From positions 62,001 through 126,000 of the forward strand of contig CAWDDX010000007.1 in assembly GCA_963801195.1 (NCBI GenBank): 64,000 nt of DNA. Reading direction: 5' to 3'. The DNA is from SZUA-36 sp963801195. Its GTDB lineage: Bacteria > Pseudomonadota > Gammaproteobacteria > Xanthomonadales > SZUA-36. The translations under genes and the position numbers were made by a program. This document shows positions 8,355 through 17,717 of the stretch, piece by piece; the stretch's first letter is position 1, and every line of letters begins with the position of its first letter. Under the pieces are notes generated by a model, which was not told the DNA's origin, ran no database searches, and saw only the letters and a list, made by a program, of their open reading frames with translations.

Positions 8355-10808
8355 TCATATACGAAGACGCCGCACTGCGGCGTAAATGTCAAGATAACGC
8401 TTACCCAGGCTTTTCCAGTCCATACCGGAGGTAAACGCCAGCGCCGCCGTGGATAATTTGTTCCTGAGCGTCTCTGAATCAGCCAGTTCCATGATCCTGT
8501 TGGTCATGGCCAGCCAGTCATTACATATGAAAGCCTCGCGTCCGTTGACCGCCGGAATACCCTCAATTCCTTTTGAGGTGCTGATAACGGGGAGTCCGGC
8601 GGCGAAGCAATCGATGATTTTCATCCTGGTTCCACCGCCTTCACGCAATGGGATTACCGCCAGGTCACAGGCTTTCAGCCACGGACCCACTTCCTCGACA
8701 CTGCCGGTGAAGTGTATATTTGGATGTATGCTTTCATCGGGCGGGTTCCGTCCTATGGCGATGACGTGAAACGAAAACCGGGTATTTTGCAGCTTTGGCA
8801 ATAATATCTCGGCAAAAACCCGCAGTGCGTCCCGGTTTGGTGGATAGGAAAATGTCCCGTGAAACGCGAGTAATACCGAGTTGTCCGGCAGACCGAACTT
8901 ATTCCTCAGGGATTCTGTTGGCGGCAGTTTGAAGGGTTCCGGGTCAAATCCATGCGGAATGGTGTTGAGCAATTCGGGTTTTACCCCGTCCCGCAGTAGT
9001 TGCTGGCGGTCATTGTCCGATACGCAGATGACAGCATCGGACCGGTTGCACAGATCGATCTCGATTGCCCTCAAATTGCGGAACTGTTGTTCGGACAATT
9101 CGGCGACCTGTGCCTTGAGCCGTGCATATTCAACATTGTGTTCGACCAGCACGACCGCCGCGTTGAGGATTTCCCGCGCTTCAATGCAGGGCTTGGCATA
9201 GGCCGGAAACTCGGCCTGGAGAATGCCGGCGTTCAGTTTTCTGGCCACGTAAAGGCAATGCCAGAAAAAACTGCTATCGGTGAGCGGAAGGTACAGAAAA
9301 CTGTTGCTCTCAGGCAATTCCTTGCTGAAATGAAGTAAACGGCTCAGCGAACGTGGCAGGCTCAGCATGCGCAGCCAGAAGGGCAGTTGACAGCGTTGTT
9401 CCTTACCCTTCTCGAACAGCCACCAGTAGCGCCGGTCATCGCTGACAATACCGACCCTGCGACCGTGTTGCGAGAGCCCCCTGGCGGTTTCAACAATTTT
9501 CACCGCGGCGCCGTGATCCTTGGGAAACAGGTCGCTGCGGGTCACGATCAGGATGTCCGCACCGGGCGCGGGCGTCTTTCGCGTGCCAAAAAGCCGTGCC
9601 AGCGCGACACGTCTTAGCAGGCGCGCCTGTCGTTTCAGACGCACCGGCAGCGGCGGTTTGCCAAGCACCACGGGCGCCGCCGCTTCATGCCCGGCGGGCA
9701 GCCGGGGCGCTTTTACCGGCCTTTCAAGCCAGTCCAGTAAAGGCTTAACCGTCCTGTCAGGGTTAAGTACTTCTTCAACCAGACGCAATGCATTCTCCGA
9801 CCGGGCTTTCCATTCATCAGGGTCCTGCATGATATTGCGCAGCAGGTCTGCGATATCATCCGCTCCGCTGACGGTCCAGCCGGCCTTGTATTGGCTGACC
9901 AGCCTGGCGATCGGCAGGTAGTCATTACAAATTAACGGCAGGCCGTGACGCAGAAACTCCAGCGAACGGAATGACTGGCTATAAGTCCTCTCGATATTGA
10001 CTTGCGCAACTTCGAGACCGATATGGGCGGATTCCAGCAAAAAACGGCTGAAATGGGAATAGGGTGCAAGACCCTGGGTTTGATACTGGTCGGTTTCGGC
10101 CACGCTGACCGGGGAGTTGTTGTCCTGCCAGCGGTAGGGGCCGCCGAAAAGCACCAGGCGTGGCGCACCCAGTTCCGCGTCCCCCTGCATATCCTGAATG
10201 GCTTTCCAGTAATCGTCGGAGTCACGCCAGGGCCAGTGAACGCCGCCGCTCACGAGTGTCCAGCCCTTGACGACGGGGTCAGACTCCGGTCTGCCCGCCG
10301 GTTCCGCAGATAATGGTACAACCAGCACCGGTTCGCAGTTGCGCAGATCAAATCCCGCCTGCAACAGCGTAAACCAGAGCAGGTCGCGTTGCGAGCGGTT
10401 GCCCGTCAACAGCACGTCACACTTTGACAGGTTATTCTGCAGACGTTGTAATTCGGCCCTGACCCGGCCGGGGTGTTCGTAAAGTAATTCCAGCGGCCTG
10501 GGTGCTACAAAATCCAGGATCACCGCGTGTGGCAAATCAAAAGGCAGTAATTCGAGCAATTCCCAGTATGAAACCAGTATGGCGTCGGGTTGCTGCCTTA
10601 TGATGACTGCGCTTAACTCATCCCGGCTGCGGAAAGCGTCGGGGTGCCTGCTTTTTTGCTCACCTTTTGTATTTTCCAGCCACGTTTGCGAGAGGTGATG
10701 TCCCGCCCGGCTCAAAGCACCGGCAAGTTGTGCGGTGCGAACGGCATTGCCGGTGGCAATGGCGTCGGCTGCCAGGGGGGGTTCCTGGGTGATCAGTAGG
10801 ATCTGCAT
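8355..10808 (-). CDS. double GT-B glycosyltransferase (tandem GT4-type domains)
   Basis: 817 residues, about twice the length of a normal GT4 enzyme. The first unit (1 to about 375) begins MQILLITQEPPLAADAIATG and has a C-terminal donor-like stretch (SFRSLEFLRHGLPLICNDYL). A linker leads to a second unit (about 415-817) that starts ILIVTRSDLFPKDHGAAVKI and contains GSVEEVGPWLKACDLAVIPL and EGGGTRMKIIDCFAAGLPVI, a standard nucleotide-sugar-binding E-x7-E-like region. The first unit lacks the clear acidic pair, so it may be structural or bind a different sugar. The start lies at the upstream edge of the minus-strand group. Two transferases in one chain could add two sugars in sequence. Confidence 0.8.
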   Translation of the reverse strand: MQILLITQEPPLAADAIATGNAVRTAQLAGALSRAGHHLSQTWLENTKGEQKSRHPDAFRSRDELSAVIIRQQPDAILVSYWELLELLPFDLPHAVILDFVAPRPLELLYEHPGRVRAELQRLQNNLSKCDVLLTGNRSQRDLLWFTLLQAGFDLRNCEPVLVVPLSAEPAGRPESDPVVKGWTLVSGGVHWPWRDSDDYWKAIQDMQGDAELGAPRLVLFGGPYRWQDNNSPVSVAETDQYQTQGLAPYSHFSRFLLESAHIGLEVAQVNIERTYSQSFRSLEFLRHGLPLICNDYLPIARLVSQYKAGWTVSGADDIADLLRNIMQDPDEWKARSENALRLVEEVLNPDRTVKPLLDWLERPVKAPRLPAGHEAAAPVVLGKPPLPVRLKRQARLLRRVALARLFGTRKTPAPGADILIVTRSDLFPKDHGAAVKIVETARGLSQHGRRVGIVSDDRRYWWLFEKGKEQRCQLPFWLRMLSLPRSLSRLLHFSKELPESNSFLYLPLTDSSFFWHCLYVARKLNAGILQAEFPAYAKPCIEAREILNAAVVLVEHNVEYARLKAQVAELSEQQFRNLRAIEIDLCNRSDAVICVSDNDRQQLLRDGVKPELLNTIPHGFDPEPFKLPPTESLRNKFGLPDNSVLLAFHGTFSYPPNRDALRVFAEILLPKLQNTRFSFHVIAIGRNPPDESIHPNIHFTGSVEEVGPWLKACDLAVIPLREGGGTRMKIIDCFAAGLPVISTSKGIEGIPAVNGREAFICNDWLAMTNRIMELADSETLRNKLSTAALAFTSGMDWKSLGKRYLDIYAAVRRLRI

Positions 10809-10843
10809 ATTAACTAAAATTCATCGGTGCCGGTCAGACCGTT

Positions 10844-12210
10844 CTAATGTGCGATCAACATATAGCTGGCGAGTCCGACAAAGGCCAAAATGCCAATGAC
10901 GTCGGTCACCGTGGTCAACACCACACCGCCCGCCAAAGCGGGATCAATTGACATTTTTTTTAAAATCACCGGAATCAATGCACCGGCAAGAGCCCCGGCC
11001 ACCAGGTTTATGATGATCGCAAAGGCCATCACCAGGCCCAGACCCATGCTTCCGTACCAAAGAAATGCAATCGTGGCGATGACAATCGAAAACAACAATG
11101 CCGTTGAGTACACCCACGGCCAGTTCCTTGCGCAAAATTGCCATGGAATTGCGGGGGCCGACCTGTCCGGTTGCCATACCCCTGATCATCACGGTCAACG
11201 TTTGAGTGCCGGCGATGCCACCCATGCTCATGACGACCGGAAACAAAACGGCCAGCGCAACCAGTTTATCGAGCGTTGGCTGGAACGCGTAGAGCACCAC
11301 CGCCGCCAGCAGGGTGGTGATCAGGTTGACACCCAGCCAGACCCAGCGTCTGCGTGCGGAGTGCAACACGGGGGCAAACATATCCTCCTCCTCATCCAGG
11401 CCGGCGGCGGTCAGCACCATGTGCTCGCCTTCTTCACGGATGACGTCGACGACGTCATCAATGGTGATCCGTCCCAGCAAGTACCCGTCCTGGTCAATGA
11501 CCGGCGCGGAAATCAGGTCATCGTGTTCGAATTCAATGGCGACCTCGCGGGCGGACATATCGACCGGCAGCGCCTGGGTCGTGGAATCAAACAGATCGCT
11601 CACCAGGCTCGCGGGTTCTTTGGTCAATACAGCTGCGAGCTGGAGTTGACCCAGGTATTTCCCCTGCCTGTCAACGACAAATAACTGGTCGAAGACCTTT
11701 GGCAAGTCATCGCCTGAGTCGCGACATAGCGCAATACCACGTCAAGGCTGACATCCGGTCGTACCGTTACGACATCGGGGTTCATCAAGCCACCGGCGGA
11801 ATCCTCCGGGTAGGACATGACCTGGGCCAGTCTGTCACGGTCCTGCCTGTCCATGGCGCGCAGGACTTCGGTGATGACGTCATCCGGCAGGTCGTTCAGA
11901 ATGTCTGCGAGATCATCGAGATCGAGGTCGCCGACGGCCTGGATCAGGTCATCGGGTGAGGTATCGCGAATCAGGCCTGCACGTACTTCATCATTGACCT
12001 CGAGCAGCACATCGGCATCGAGATCGACCTTTACCAGGTCCCAGACAATCTGTCGCTTGGGCTGGGGTAGGGACTCGAGTAAATCACCGATCTCGGCGCC
12101 GTTCAGGTGTTGAGCAGCTTTTTGACCTGTGAATGGACACCACTGTCCAGCGCGTCGGAAAGGCGGTCAAGATGACGGGCTGTTTTTTCTTCGTGCTGAT
12201 TTTCCCGCAT
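10844..12210 (-). pseudogene. mgtE: magnesium transporter MgtE, interrupted by three frameshifts
   Basis: Joining three reading frames from an ATG at 12210 gives a full-length MgtE of about 455 residues: an N-terminal MgtE_N domain, two CBS domains (VDRQGKYLGQLQLAAVL and ISAPVIDQDGYLLGRITIDD) and a five-helix pore with PVVMSMGGIAGTQTLTVMIR. Breaks are near 12112 (after KKLLNT, resuming LNGAEIGDLLESLP), near 11715 (after RYVATQ, resuming GDDLPKVFDQLFVVD) and near 11100 (after ELAVGVLNG, resuming LLFSIVIATIAFLWYGS). All conserved residues survive on both sides of each break, so sequence error or very recent mutation is more likely than old decay. MgtE is a Mg2+ channel gated by cytoplasmic Mg2+. 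Confidence 0.8.
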
Positions 12211-12342
12211 CGTTTTCGTCAACCCCTGCTGAGATGCCTACAAGACTGTCTAAATTGCGACAAGGGCATATTGTAACAAGGAGTCGGAATACAGGGTGGG
12301 ATATTGCAGCACCGATTTCTGATGCTTTTAAAACGATACGAT

Positions 12343-13267
12343 TTATGCTTCTTTTTCTTCCCGGGCTTTTTCCAGGACGGCTTTTCACGGTGATGCACCA
12401 GTACGTTCTGATGATGTTTGCCGCAGCGATTTTGCCAGTCTTTCAGCCAGGTAAACCGAACGGTGCTTGCCGCCGGTACATCCGATGCAGATGGTCACAT
12501 AACTGCGTTGCGCATCCTGGAACAAGCCGGCAACCAGGTGTTCATGAAGTTCTCGATATCCTGCGTCATGTTGATAACCTGCTCGTCGCGTTCAAGCCAC
12601 TACCCTGACGGCCTCATCCCTGCCGGTGAGGGCCCTGAGTTCATCCTGCCAGTAGGGGTTGGGAAGAACGCGTGCATCGAACATGAAGTCCGCGTCCTGT
12701 GGAACACCCAGTTTGTAGGCAAAAGACTGCAGCACGATGGTCATGCCACTGGAACGGCGGTCAACAAAATTCCAGACCTGGCGCCGCAGCTGGTGGATAT
12801 TGGTGTGGCTGCTGTCGATCACCAGGTCCGAACCGCGGCGCAGTGGTTTCAGCAAGCGCGTCTCGTTTTCAATCGCATCGGTCAAAACCTTGTCGCTGCC
12901 GGTCAGCGGATGGCGCCGCCGGGTCTCGCTGAATCGTTTGATCAGAACCGATCTTTCCGCGGTGATAAACAATAACCTGCAATTAAAGCCGTTGTCCCTG
13001 ACGGAATGCATCCAGTCGATAACGACCTGCAGATCGGATTCACGTGTACGTGCATCGATGCCCAGCGCGACTTTCCTGTAAAGCTCCGGATTGGCGGAGA
13101 TTTGCGGTTCAAAATCCGGCAACATGGCACCCGGCAGATTGTCAATACAGTAATAGCCGAGATCTTCGAGTGCATTCAAGTGCGGTGGATTTGCCGCCGC
13201 CCGACATGCCGCTGACGATAATGATGTCCTGCGCTCTGAGAGCGTCATTTGATGTGCTGCCGGACAC
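12343..13267 (-). pseudogene. rapZ: RNase adapter protein RapZ, interrupted by about four frameshifts
   Basis: A GTG at 13267, 23 bp after ptsN, opens a frame reading DIIIVSGMSGGGKSTAL, the RapZ Walker A. It then shifts at an extra T near 13180 into NALEDLGYYCIDNLPGAMLP. Further breaks occur near 12600 (before LERDEQVINMTQDIENF), near 12545 (before LVAGLFQDAQRSYVTICIGC) and near 12445 (an extra A before HHQNVLVHHRE). The C-terminal TICIGCTGGKHRSVYLAERL signature is intact. In enterobacteria RapZ directs RNase E to the sRNA GlmZ and so controls GlmS (GlcN-6-P synthesis). Its place after rpoN-hpf-ptsN is conserved. The stop position is approximate because the last frame is uncertain. Confidence 0.78.
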
Positions 13268-13290
13268 TAACTTATTCCCATGCAGGCTTT

Positions 13291-13746
13291 TCAAACGTGC
13301 GCACTGGAAAGCGCCTGCCAGATTTCATTCGCGTCCGCCGCGTTGCGCAGCTGTTGGAGCAATTCGGGATCGCTGAATCGTTCAACGATGCCCGCAAGCA
13401 ACTTTTCATGATCCCCGCTACATTCTTCCGGAACGGTCAGCGCAAAAACCAGGTCGACCGCTACGCCGTCATCGGCCTCAAAGGCGAGTGGTTTGGTTAG
13501 CCTCAGAAAAAGCGCTTCCACGCTTCCGGTTCCCTTAATTCGTCCGTGCGGTATGGCAACGCCGTTGCCCAGGGTTGTACTGCCCAGGTGCTCCCTGGCG
13601 CAGATACTTTCAAAGATCTCCCTGGAATTCAGATCGGGGTTTTTTCTGGCCAGCGTGGTACTGATCAACTCGAATAACCGTTTCCTGCTGTTTATCCTGA
13701 CGTCCGCAAGTATGCGGGTAGGACTGAGCAGATCACTTTCCAGCAT
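13291..13746 (-). CDS. ptsN: nitrogen PTS EIIA component PtsN
   Basis: 151 residues, the usual EIIA-Ntr length. The phosphorylated histidine is His67 in NGVAIPHGRIKG, with the flanking LGSTTLG and VDLVFALTVPEE typical of the mannitol/fructose EIIA fold. It is a cytoplasmic regulator of potassium uptake and nitrogen/carbon balance in the PtsP-PtsO-PtsN chain. No ptsO (NPr) gene follows rapZ here, unlike in enterobacteria, and mgtE occupies that place. It lies about 40 bp after hpf on the same strand. Confidence 0.93.
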   Translation of the reverse strand: MLESDLLSPTRILADVRINSRKRLFELISTTLARKNPDLNSREIFESICAREHLGSTTLGNGVAIPHGRIKGTGSVEALFLRLTKPLAFEADDGVAVDLVFALTVPEECSGDHEKLLAGIVERFSDPELLQQLRNAADANEIWQALSSAHV

Positions 13747-13788
13747 GGCAGGTCTTCATGTTCAATGGATCAGGATCATGCCGGCTGA

Positions 13789-14118
13789 TCAATGACTACC
13801 TTCCGTATTTACAGGTTCATGCCTGACATGCTCGTGAGTGGTGTTGCGGTCCTTGCGCCGGCGTATCTGGCGATCCAGTTTGTCCACCAGTCCATCGATT
13901 GACGCGTACATATCCGTGGCGGTGACAGTGGCGAAGACGGTGCGTCCAGCGACGTTGACGGTGGCTTCGGCCAGTTGTTGCAATTTCTCCACGTTCAAAA
14001 TCACCCGTATTGATATCACCTGGTCGGAATGGCGAATGATCTTCTGCATTTTTTCAGTGACATAAGCACGGAGTGCCGGGGTAACATCAACATGGTGGCC
14101 GGTAATATCGATTAGCAT
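13789..14118 (-). CDS. hpf: ribosome hibernation promoting factor, short form
   Basis: 109 residues from an ATG at 14118, chosen because AAGGAG lies 8 nt upstream. Sequence MLIDITGHHVDVTPALRAYV and a basic C-terminal segment LDRQIRRRKDR match the short HPF/YhbH form; it lacks the extra dimerisation domain of long HPF. The protein binds the 30S A/P region and promotes 100S dimers in stationary phase. Its location directly after rpoN is the standard one. Confidence 0.93.
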   Translation of the reverse strand: MLIDITGHHVDVTPALRAYVTEKMQKIIRHSDQVISIRVILNVEKLQQLAEATVNVAGRTVFATVTATDMYASIDGLVDKLDRQIRRRKDRNTTHEHVRHEPVNTEGSH

Positions 14119-14333
14119 CAACGATCTCCTTTTTTAGTGTATTCCTTACCTATAGATGTAAGGCCGGGCAAGCGCGCTTCAATAGTCTGAAGGGCCTGTG
14201 TTCAATTGGTTTTGACATTTCCGGAGCATAAATGATTCAATTTCTGCCGGCCGGAATTCCAAGCCGGTTGTACTTACAGTCTATACGCCGGAAACTCAAT
14301 TTTCTATTCTTTCCGTTCCTGCAGGTCAACTGT

Positions 14334-15791
14334 TCAGAACTCATCGGTTCGACGATAAATACGCCGGCGTTCGGAAGACGATCCCAGGCCGAGGGATTCA
14401 CGATACTTTGCGATCGTACGCCGGGCCGCGCAGATACCGGCCTTGCGCAGGAGTTGCGAAATCTCCTGGTCGCTCAGCGGTTGGTCGGCAGGCTCGCTTT
14501 CGATCAGTAACTGAATTCGGGCCTTGGTAGCGGTCGCGCTGATGATTCCGCCGTTGGTGGTGCGCACGTGGCTGGAGAAAAAGTATTTAAGCTCGAATAT
14601 ACCCCTGGGTGTCAGCATGTATTTACGCGTCGTGGCCCTCGATACGGTGGACTCATGCACACCGACCAGTTCCGAGACGTCCTTCAGTATCAGCGGCCGC
14701 ATTGCAATCTCGCCTTCATCGAGGAAGCCGGCCTGGGCATCGACGATACATTGGGAGACTTTCAGCAGGGTGCGGTTGCGCAGTTCGAGGCTCGAGAGCA
14801 GCCAGCGTGCTTCCTGCAGCCTGCCGCGCAAATACTCGGCGTCCTTGCCGCCGGATTTCCGCAACAGGTTGATGTAGAACTTGTTCAGACGCAAACTGGG
14901 ATTGCTTTCAGGGCTCAGCGTCGTCACCCACTTGTCGCCGTCCCGGCGCACATATACATCCGGCACCAGGTATTCATCCCGGCGGTTGTCGAAACGTGCG
15001 CCCGGACGGGGCTCCAGTCCCCTGATCAGCTCCAGTGCATTTTTAAGACTTTCGGAAGATGCCCCGGTTTCACGCAACATTTCATCATAGGCATTGTTTG
15101 CAACCAGCTTGAGGTAATCACGCGCCAGCCGAAGCGCCAGTTCGACCCCGGGGGTGCCGTTTGGTTGGGATTTCAATTGGACGCGGATGCACTCCCCGGG
15201 ATCCCTGCTTGCGACACCGACCGGCTCCAGGCGTTGTACACGGTGCAATACGGCGAGGATTTCGTCATCTTCGACCCGCACCTCCGGTAACAGGCTTTCA
15301 CGTATAACCGGGATGTCGTCGATGAGGAAGCCGTCATCATCCAGTGCGTAGACGATGGCCGTAGCAATTGCGGCATCCGACTCACTGAAATGGGCCAGGC
15401 GTACCTGGGCCAGCAAATGCTCCCGCAATGAACCGGCACTGGTGTCTTCGAACTGCCGTTCTGAAAAGTCGTCGGACCAGCCACCGACGTCCGCCCATTG
15501 GTCCTGTTCGGTTTGCCAATTCGAATCTTCGTAATCGTCGGGGGAATATTCTTTTTCGTTGTCTGTATTGCGGTTATCGGGCGATTCAGCTTCACGCGTG
15601 GTTTCTTTACCCGTCCGGCCCGGTTCTTCAGCAAAGTCTTCCTGCTCGAGCAATGGGTTGGCATCGACCACTTCCTGGATATAGTCCCGCAATTCGATGC
15701 GGGTCAGTTGCAACAGGCGGATGGCCTGCTGCAATTGGGGCGCCATCGCCAGCTTCTGGGTGAGTCTGAGTTGTAGTGACGGGTTTACCAT
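14334..15791 (-). CDS. rpoN: RNA polymerase sigma-54 factor
   Basis: 485 residues. Region I is Gln/Leu-rich (LRLTQKLAMAPQLQQAIRLL, the activator-contact region). It is followed by an acidic linker (about 50-120), the core-binding domain, a helix-turn-helix (VHESTVSRATTRKYMLTPRG) and the RpoN box near the C-terminus (ARRTIAKYRESLG, normally ARRTVAKYRE). It directs transcription from -24/-12 promoters with enhancer-binding proteins. It sits 28 bp after lptB on the minus strand, as in most Gammaproteobacteria. A 215-bp gap to hpf could hold an hpf promoter. Confidence 0.95.
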   Translation of the reverse strand: MVNPSLQLRLTQKLAMAPQLQQAIRLLQLTRIELRDYIQEVVDANPLLEQEDFAEEPGRTGKETTREAESPDNRNTDNEKEYSPDDYEDSNWQTEQDQWADVGGWSDDFSERQFEDTSAGSLREHLLAQVRLAHFSESDAAIATAIVYALDDDGFLIDDIPVIRESLLPEVRVEDDEILAVLHRVQRLEPVGVASRDPGECIRVQLKSQPNGTPGVELALRLARDYLKLVANNAYDEMLRETGASSESLKNALELIRGLEPRPGARFDNRRDEYLVPDVYVRRDGDKWVTTLSPESNPSLRLNKFYINLLRKSGGKDAEYLRGRLQEARWLLSSLELRNRTLLKVSQCIVDAQAGFLDEGEIAMRPLILKDVSELVGVHESTVSRATTRKYMLTPRGIFELKYFFSSHVRTTNGGIISATATKARIQLLIESEPADQPLSDQEISQLLRKAGICAARRTIAKYRESLGLGSSSERRRIYRRTDEF

Positions 15792-15819
15792 GATTGTTAT
15801 TTAATGGTTCATGCCGATA

Positions 15820-16539
15820 TCAAAGCCGGAATTCGTTCCCCAGGTACACTTCACGCACCTGTTCATTGGCCAGGAGGGCTTCCGCGTTGCCCTGGGCCAG
15901 GACCTGTCCTTCATTGAGGATGTAGGCGTGGTGACAGATGCCCAGCATCTCCCGTACATTGTGGTCGGTGATCAGGACGCCGATATTCTGATCCGTCAAC
16001 TGGTTGATGATGCTCTGTATCTCCCGCACCGAAATCGGATCAATGCCGGCGAACGGTTCGTCGAGCAGGATAAACCTCGGTCTTGCGGCCAACGCTCTCG
16101 CAATTTCGACCCTGCGCCGCTCACCGCCTGACAACACCTGGCCCATCTGGCTGGCGAGATGGGCAACACCCAGTTCTTCCATCAATGTTTGCAATATTTC
16201 GTTGCGCTGATCCACATCCAGTTCGCGGCGCAACTCCAGGATGGCCATGATATTGTCCCGCACCGATAATTTGCGAAATACCGATGCCTCCTGCGGCAGG
16301 TAGCCGACGCCGAGACTGGAGCGGATGTTCACAGGTTTGTGGGTGATATCCACGCCGTCGACCGTGATGCTGCCCTTTTCGGTTGGAATGAGTCCGACGA
16401 TCATGTAGAAACAGGTCGTTTTACCCGCCCCGTTGGGACCCAGCAGACCGACCACCTGGCCCGGTTCCACTTCGATGTTCACACCGCGAACAACTTCCTT
16501 TTTCCGATAGGTCTTGTGCAGGTTGACGGCCTTGAGCAT
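15820..16539 (-). CDS. lptB: LPS export ABC transporter ATPase LptB
   Basis: About 239 residues from the ATG at 16539 (MLKAVNLHKTYRKKEVVRGV), just after the lptA stop; in-frame ATGs at 16560 and 16572 would overlap lptA. Walker A is GPNGAGKTT, the signature is LSGGERRRVEIARAL, and Walker B is ILLDEPFAGIDPIS, with the switch His in LITDHNVREML. LptB dimerises and powers LptFG; lptF is at the left edge of the window. It is the last Lpt gene of the kdsD-kdsC-lptC-lptA-lptB run. Confidence 0.95.
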   Translation of the reverse strand: MLKAVNLHKTYRKKEVVRGVNIEVEPGQVVGLLGPNGAGKTTCFYMIVGLIPTEKGSITVDGVDITHKPVNIRSSLGVGYLPQEASVFRKLSVRDNIMAILELRRELDVDQRNEILQTLMEELGVAHLASQMGQVLSGGERRRVEIARALAARPRFILLDEPFAGIDPISVREIQSIINQLTDQNIGVLITDHNVREMLGICHHAYILNEGQVLAQGNAEALLANEQVREVYLGNEFRL

Positions 16540-16540
16540 A

Positions 16541-17143
16541 TCAGTTGCCGTCCTTGCCATCGCCGGTGTCATCCACCGCCGGGTTGGCTGGTTCGGGTTC
16601 CGGTCCCTTGTCCTGTGCCTTGTCTTTCTTATCCTTCTTTTCGCTCTCGCTGTTGATCACTTCCGGGTCGAGCAGGATGTGAATTCTGCCGTTGCCGTTT
16701 TCATCGCTGCTGCCCTGGAAGTGCTGTATGTTGAGATCATAGGTCAGTAATTCTCCGCTGATCTGGTACTGCGGATGTTTGACGTCAGCGTTACCCGTCA
16801 ACGTAACGATTCCGCTCGCGACCTGGTAGTCGATGGTATTGGCGGTGGCCTGCACCAGGCCCTGATCCTCGATCTCCTGTTCAAGAAATGCAGGCTGGCC
16901 GCGAAAGGTGACCGAACTCACTTTCCCGTCAACTTTTTTGACTTCTGCTTCATCGGCCGTGATACGCAGTGTGCCCTGGCTTATATCCACGTTTCCATGC
17001 AGGGTGGTGACACCGTCGCCGAGTGTTCCGTTGGTGGAATTCGCACTGACCTCCAGGGGTTTCTGCCGGTCGGATTCAAGCGCCATTAACGGCAGGCTCA
17101 GACAAAACAGGCACAGGTAAAGACCCGCGCGGGCCCGCTTCAT
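16541..17143 (-). CDS. lptA: LPS transport periplasmic protein LptA
   Basis: About 200 residues. The ATG at 17143 is chosen because it gives a clean signal peptide (MKRARAGLYLCLFCLSLPLM, cut before LESD); the frame opens earlier at 17167, overlapping lptC. The OstA domain shows LEVSANSTNGTLGDGVTTLH and ITADEAEVKKVDGKVSSVTF. The C-terminus carries a charged, low-complexity Lys/Asp/Glu/Pro tail (about 160-200) that is longer than in E. coli LptA. LptA oligomerises to carry LPS across the periplasm from LptC to LptD. Confidence 0.93.
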   Translation of the reverse strand: MKRARAGLYLCLFCLSLPLMALESDRQKPLEVSANSTNGTLGDGVTTLHGNVDISQGTLRITADEAEVKKVDGKVSSVTFRGQPAFLEQEIEDQGLVQATANTIDYQVASGIVTLTGNADVKHPQYQISGELLTYDLNIQHFQGSSDENGNGRIHILLDPEVINSESEKKDKKDKAQDKGPEPEPANPAVDDTGDGKDGN

Positions 17144-17153
17144 GAATAACCGG

Positions 17154-17717
17154 TTAATTGACTGCATAAGACGCTTTAACCTGATGTTTTAGTATGTAAG
17201 TTTTTGTTTTCATGTCCAGTTCGAGACCAACCGCGTCAACCCGGTTGCGGCCATCGAAGATATGCACCGGCTGATCGGTAAAAGCAGTTTGAGGCGTGAC
17301 TTCGATCTGGACTTCACGGGTGTCAATTTCGACCCAGTTTCCGGATGCCGGTTCATTTCGCCTGACATGTACCTGACCTAACAATTGAACATGCTCCTTA
17401 TCCGTGGTCACCGTGGCCGTTTCTGCCGTCAAATTCCATACCGCGTCAGCCTGGTTCAGGCTGACGACCGGGTGGTCAATGGTACCCAGCTGTAACCTGG
17501 GATCATTGCGCAATACGGGTGCCCGCATATTGAAGGCGGGTTTTCCGAATTCATCGAAAAACTGCAATTCAAAATCATGCAAAACGTAATCCAGCTCGGG
17601 GTCGAGACCTGCTACCGGTTTCGGGCCTTGCTGGTCTTGCGACCGGCTTACCCAGAAGCTGAACGCGCTGAGCAGCACCAGGGCGATCATTCCGCGTCGT
17701 GTTTTCCGAGTGATCAT
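17154..17717 (-). CDS. lptC: LPS export protein LptC
   Basis: 187 residues with one N-terminal membrane anchor (about 9-24, RGMIALVLLSAFSFWVS) and a periplasmic jellyroll with YVLHDFELQFFDEFGKPAFN and a C-terminal TKTYILKHQVKASYAV, the usual LptC layout. LptC takes LPS from LptB2FG and hands it to LptA. It overlaps the end of kdsC by 4 nt, and its own stop lies just before the lptA start, which indicates translational coupling. Confidence 0.92.
   Translation of the reverse strand: MITRKTRRGMIALVLLSAFSFWVSRSQDQQGPKPVAGLDPELDYVLHDFELQFFDEFGKPAFNMRAPVLRNDPRLQLGTIDHPVVSLNQADAVWNLTAETATVTTDKEHVQLLGQVHVRRNEPASGNWVEIDTREVQIEVTPQTAFTDQPVHIFDGRNRVDAVGLELDMKTKTYILKHQVKASYAVN

Noticed and set aside
10844..12210. 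Programmed frameshifting in mgtE
   Set aside because: Three separate breaks without slippery heptamers or pseudoknots make this unlikely; error or mutation is simpler.
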